DNA of 21,574 nt, taken from the NCBI GenBank assembly GCA_038213005.1, contig JBBQTU010000041.1:1-21574 (forward strand). Reading direction: 5' to 3'. Of this stretch, positions 20,210 to 21,574 are shown piece after piece. This DNA is from JBBQTU01 sp038213005 (GTDB taxonomy: Bacteria; Planctomycetota; Phycisphaerae; Tepidisphaerales; Tepidisphaeraceae). Each line of letters begins with the position of its first letter. Positions within the stretch are counted from its first letter, which is position 1. The notes under the pieces are model-generated. The model was not told the DNA's origin. It ran no database searches and was given only the letters and a program-made list of their open reading frames with translations. The position numbers were made by a program, and so were the translations under genes.

Positions 20210-21574
20210 ATGGCAAAACACAATTCGGCAATGGCGCTGGCGGTAATGGCGGTCCTGGCTGGCATTTACGGCTGTACCCCCGAGCCGCCGCCGTTTGATC
20301 CACACACTCTCCAGCAATATGAGCGTCAGGCCGCACATGGCACAGCGCCCGGGGTGATGGCCCCACTGAGCACGACGCTGGACACCACCTACATGCCCCA
20401 AAGGTCCGGCGTGCTCGCCGCGCCCACGACCGAGCCGACCACCGGCCCGGCACTGGGAGAGGAGCAGACACTGCGCATGACGCTCCAGGAGATCGTCCAG
20501 CGCGCCGTCAACAACAACATGGACATCCGCGTGGCGGGATACGACCCGGCCATCAATTCCGATCGCATTGTCGAGGCCGAAGCTGCATTTGACCCCGTCT
20601 TTTTCGCCAACACCAGCTATGAGCACAGCAACCGTCTCAACGGCGGCGTGCAGTCGAGCCTCTTTTCCCCCGTGACGTTCGAAAGTGAGGCCGAGACGTA
20701 CAAGGGCGCTACCGGCATCAAGCAGGACCTGCGGACCGGCGGCCAGGTGCAGGCTCAGTATGCCACATCCCGTACGAAAAACACCCCGGCGACAAGCCAG
20801 ACCAACCCTTTCTGGGCCAACGAACTGTCGCTGCAGCTCACCCAGCCGCTGCTCCGCAATTTCGGCACCGAGACCAATACGGCTCGCATCACCATCGCGC
20901 GCAATGACCAGCGCATCAGCGTGCTGGATTTCCGCGGCAAGGTGGAGGACACGCTATTTAACATCGAGCAGGCCTACTGGCAGATGTCGGCGGCCATTCG
21001 CGGCGTCGAGATTCAGGAGGAGTTGCTCCGCCAGACCGTGGAAATGGCCGAGCTGCTCGCCAAACGCGGGGCTCAGGATGTCACCCGCGTACAGACTTCT
21101 CAGGCTAATCTCGCCGTGCAGCAGCGGCGCTCGCAGCTCATCCGCCAGAAGACGCAGGTGCGCGACCTGTCCGACAAGCTCAAGCAGCTCATGAATGACC
21201 CGACACTCCCGGTCACCAGTTCGACGCTGATCCTGCCGTCCTCGTCGCCGCTGCAGACGCCCATCCACTTTGATCTCAAGGAGATGATTGATAGCGCCAT
21301 GGAGCACCGCTTCGAGCTGGCGCAGCAGGCTCTTCGCATTGACACCGAGAGCGTCCGCTCACGTGTCGCCAAGAACAACCAACTGCCCAAGCTCGACGCC
21401 CAAGGTGCCATCGTCACCCAGGGCCTGGACAAGAATTTCTCCGGTGCCCAGGACTCGCAGAACCAGTACAACCACCTGGATTACACGCTGGGCCTGCAGT
21501 TTGAAGTGCCCATCGGCAATCGGGCCGCCCGCGCCATCTACCAGCGCACCCTGCTCGGCCGGCTGGCCGCCATT
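20210..21574 (+). CDS. TolC-family outer-membrane efflux lipoprotein, N-terminal part
   Basis: 455 codons are visible and the frame is still open at the window edge. The start is ATG 20210 (MAKHNSAMALAVMAVLAG), preceded by GGGAAGG. The signal peptide ends at IYGC, so Cys22 is probably lipidated. A Pro/Thr-rich linker of about 70 residues leads to the outer-membrane efflux domain: LRMTLQEIVQRAVNNNMDIR, EAEAAFDPVFFANTSYEHS, ELSLQLTQPLLRNFGTETN, then long helices (EELLRQTVEMAELLAKRGAQ, DVTRVQTSQANLAVQQRRSQ) and the start of the second repeat (LDYTLGLQFEVPIGNRAARA). It forms the outer-membrane channel of an efflux or type I secretion system; inner-membrane partners would lie beyond the window. 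Confidence 0.88.
   Translation, partial: MAKHNSAMALAVMAVLAGIYGCTPEPPPFDPHTLQQYERQAAHGTAPGVMAPLSTTLDTTYMPQRSGVLAAPTTEPTTGPALGEEQTLRMTLQEIVQRAVNNNMDIRVAGYDPAINSDRIVEAEAAFDPVFFANTSYEHSNRLNGGVQSSLFSPVTFESEAETYKGATGIKQDLRTGGQVQAQYATSRTKNTPATSQTNPFWANELSLQLTQPLLRNFGTETNTARITIARNDQRISVLDFRGKVEDTLFNIEQAYWQMSAAIRGVEIQEELLRQTVEMAELLAKRGAQDVTRVQTSQANLAVQQRRSQLIRQKTQVRDLSDKLKQLMNDPTLPVTSSTLILPSSSPLQTPIHFDLKEMIDSAMEHRFELAQQALRIDTESVRSRVAKNNQLPKLDAQGAIVTQGLDKNFSGAQDSQNQYNHLDYTLGLQFEVPIGNRAARAIYQRTLLGRLAAI

Overview
The window is a GC-rich, tightly packed stretch of bacterial chromosome. The outer-membrane lipoproteins, MlaEF, the TolC-like protein and IspG indicate a diderm. The overall gene mix resembles Planctomycetota (Phycisphaerae-like), but that is recollection rather than a search result, and no rRNA or tRNA is present to settle it.

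Layout. 1-284 (-): start of ispG, cut by the window edge. 302-484 (+): coding-like remnant without a start. 497-2277 (-): FecCD/BtuC-type permease and its ATPase, joined by an ATGA overlap. 2463-5295 (-): ribF, a four-helix-bundle gene, nrnA and a small unknown ORF. The four-helix gene lies between two inverted arrays of a 7-bp repeat, and that cassette has supplied the end of ribF and the start-codon context of nrnA. 5296-5640: divergent intergenic region with a nested palindromic element. 5641-9746 (+): two-gene redox operon, a NuoE-NuoF-ferredoxin fusion followed by a [2Fe-2S]/GltD-like/NuoG-like protein that appears to have lost its NAD(P)H-binding domain. A 107-nt imperfect palindrome separates the two. 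9926-11407 (+): gatB. 11547-13165 (-): mlaF and mlaE. 13242-13802 (-): mntP. 13969-14415 (+): perfect palindrome, a toxin N-terminus cut to 31 codons, and an intact XRE antitoxin. 14416-15131: mostly unexplained DNA with one weak CxxC ORF. 15132-15638 (-): zinc-ribbon membrane protein. 15852-17297 (+): membrane-anchored coiled-coil protein ending in a BRCT-like domain, with a clear promoter and a strong terminator. 17588-20065 (+): three lipoproteins (two LpoB-like, one TPR). 20210-21574 (+): TolC-family lipoprotein, cut by the window edge.

How the genes fit together. Several sets serve the cell envelope (MlaEF lipid transport, the LpoB/TPR lipoprotein operon, the TolC-like protein). Others are housekeeping (IspG, RibF, NrnA, GatB). 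The redox operon is the most unusual metabolic feature: it has an NADH/FMN module and many Fe-S clusters, but no catalytic subunit such as a hydrogenase or formate dehydrogenase is visible beside it. The best candidates for something undescribed are the repeat-flanked four-helix-bundle cassette, the redox operon with its truncated flavoprotein, and the membrane-anchored BRCT protein.
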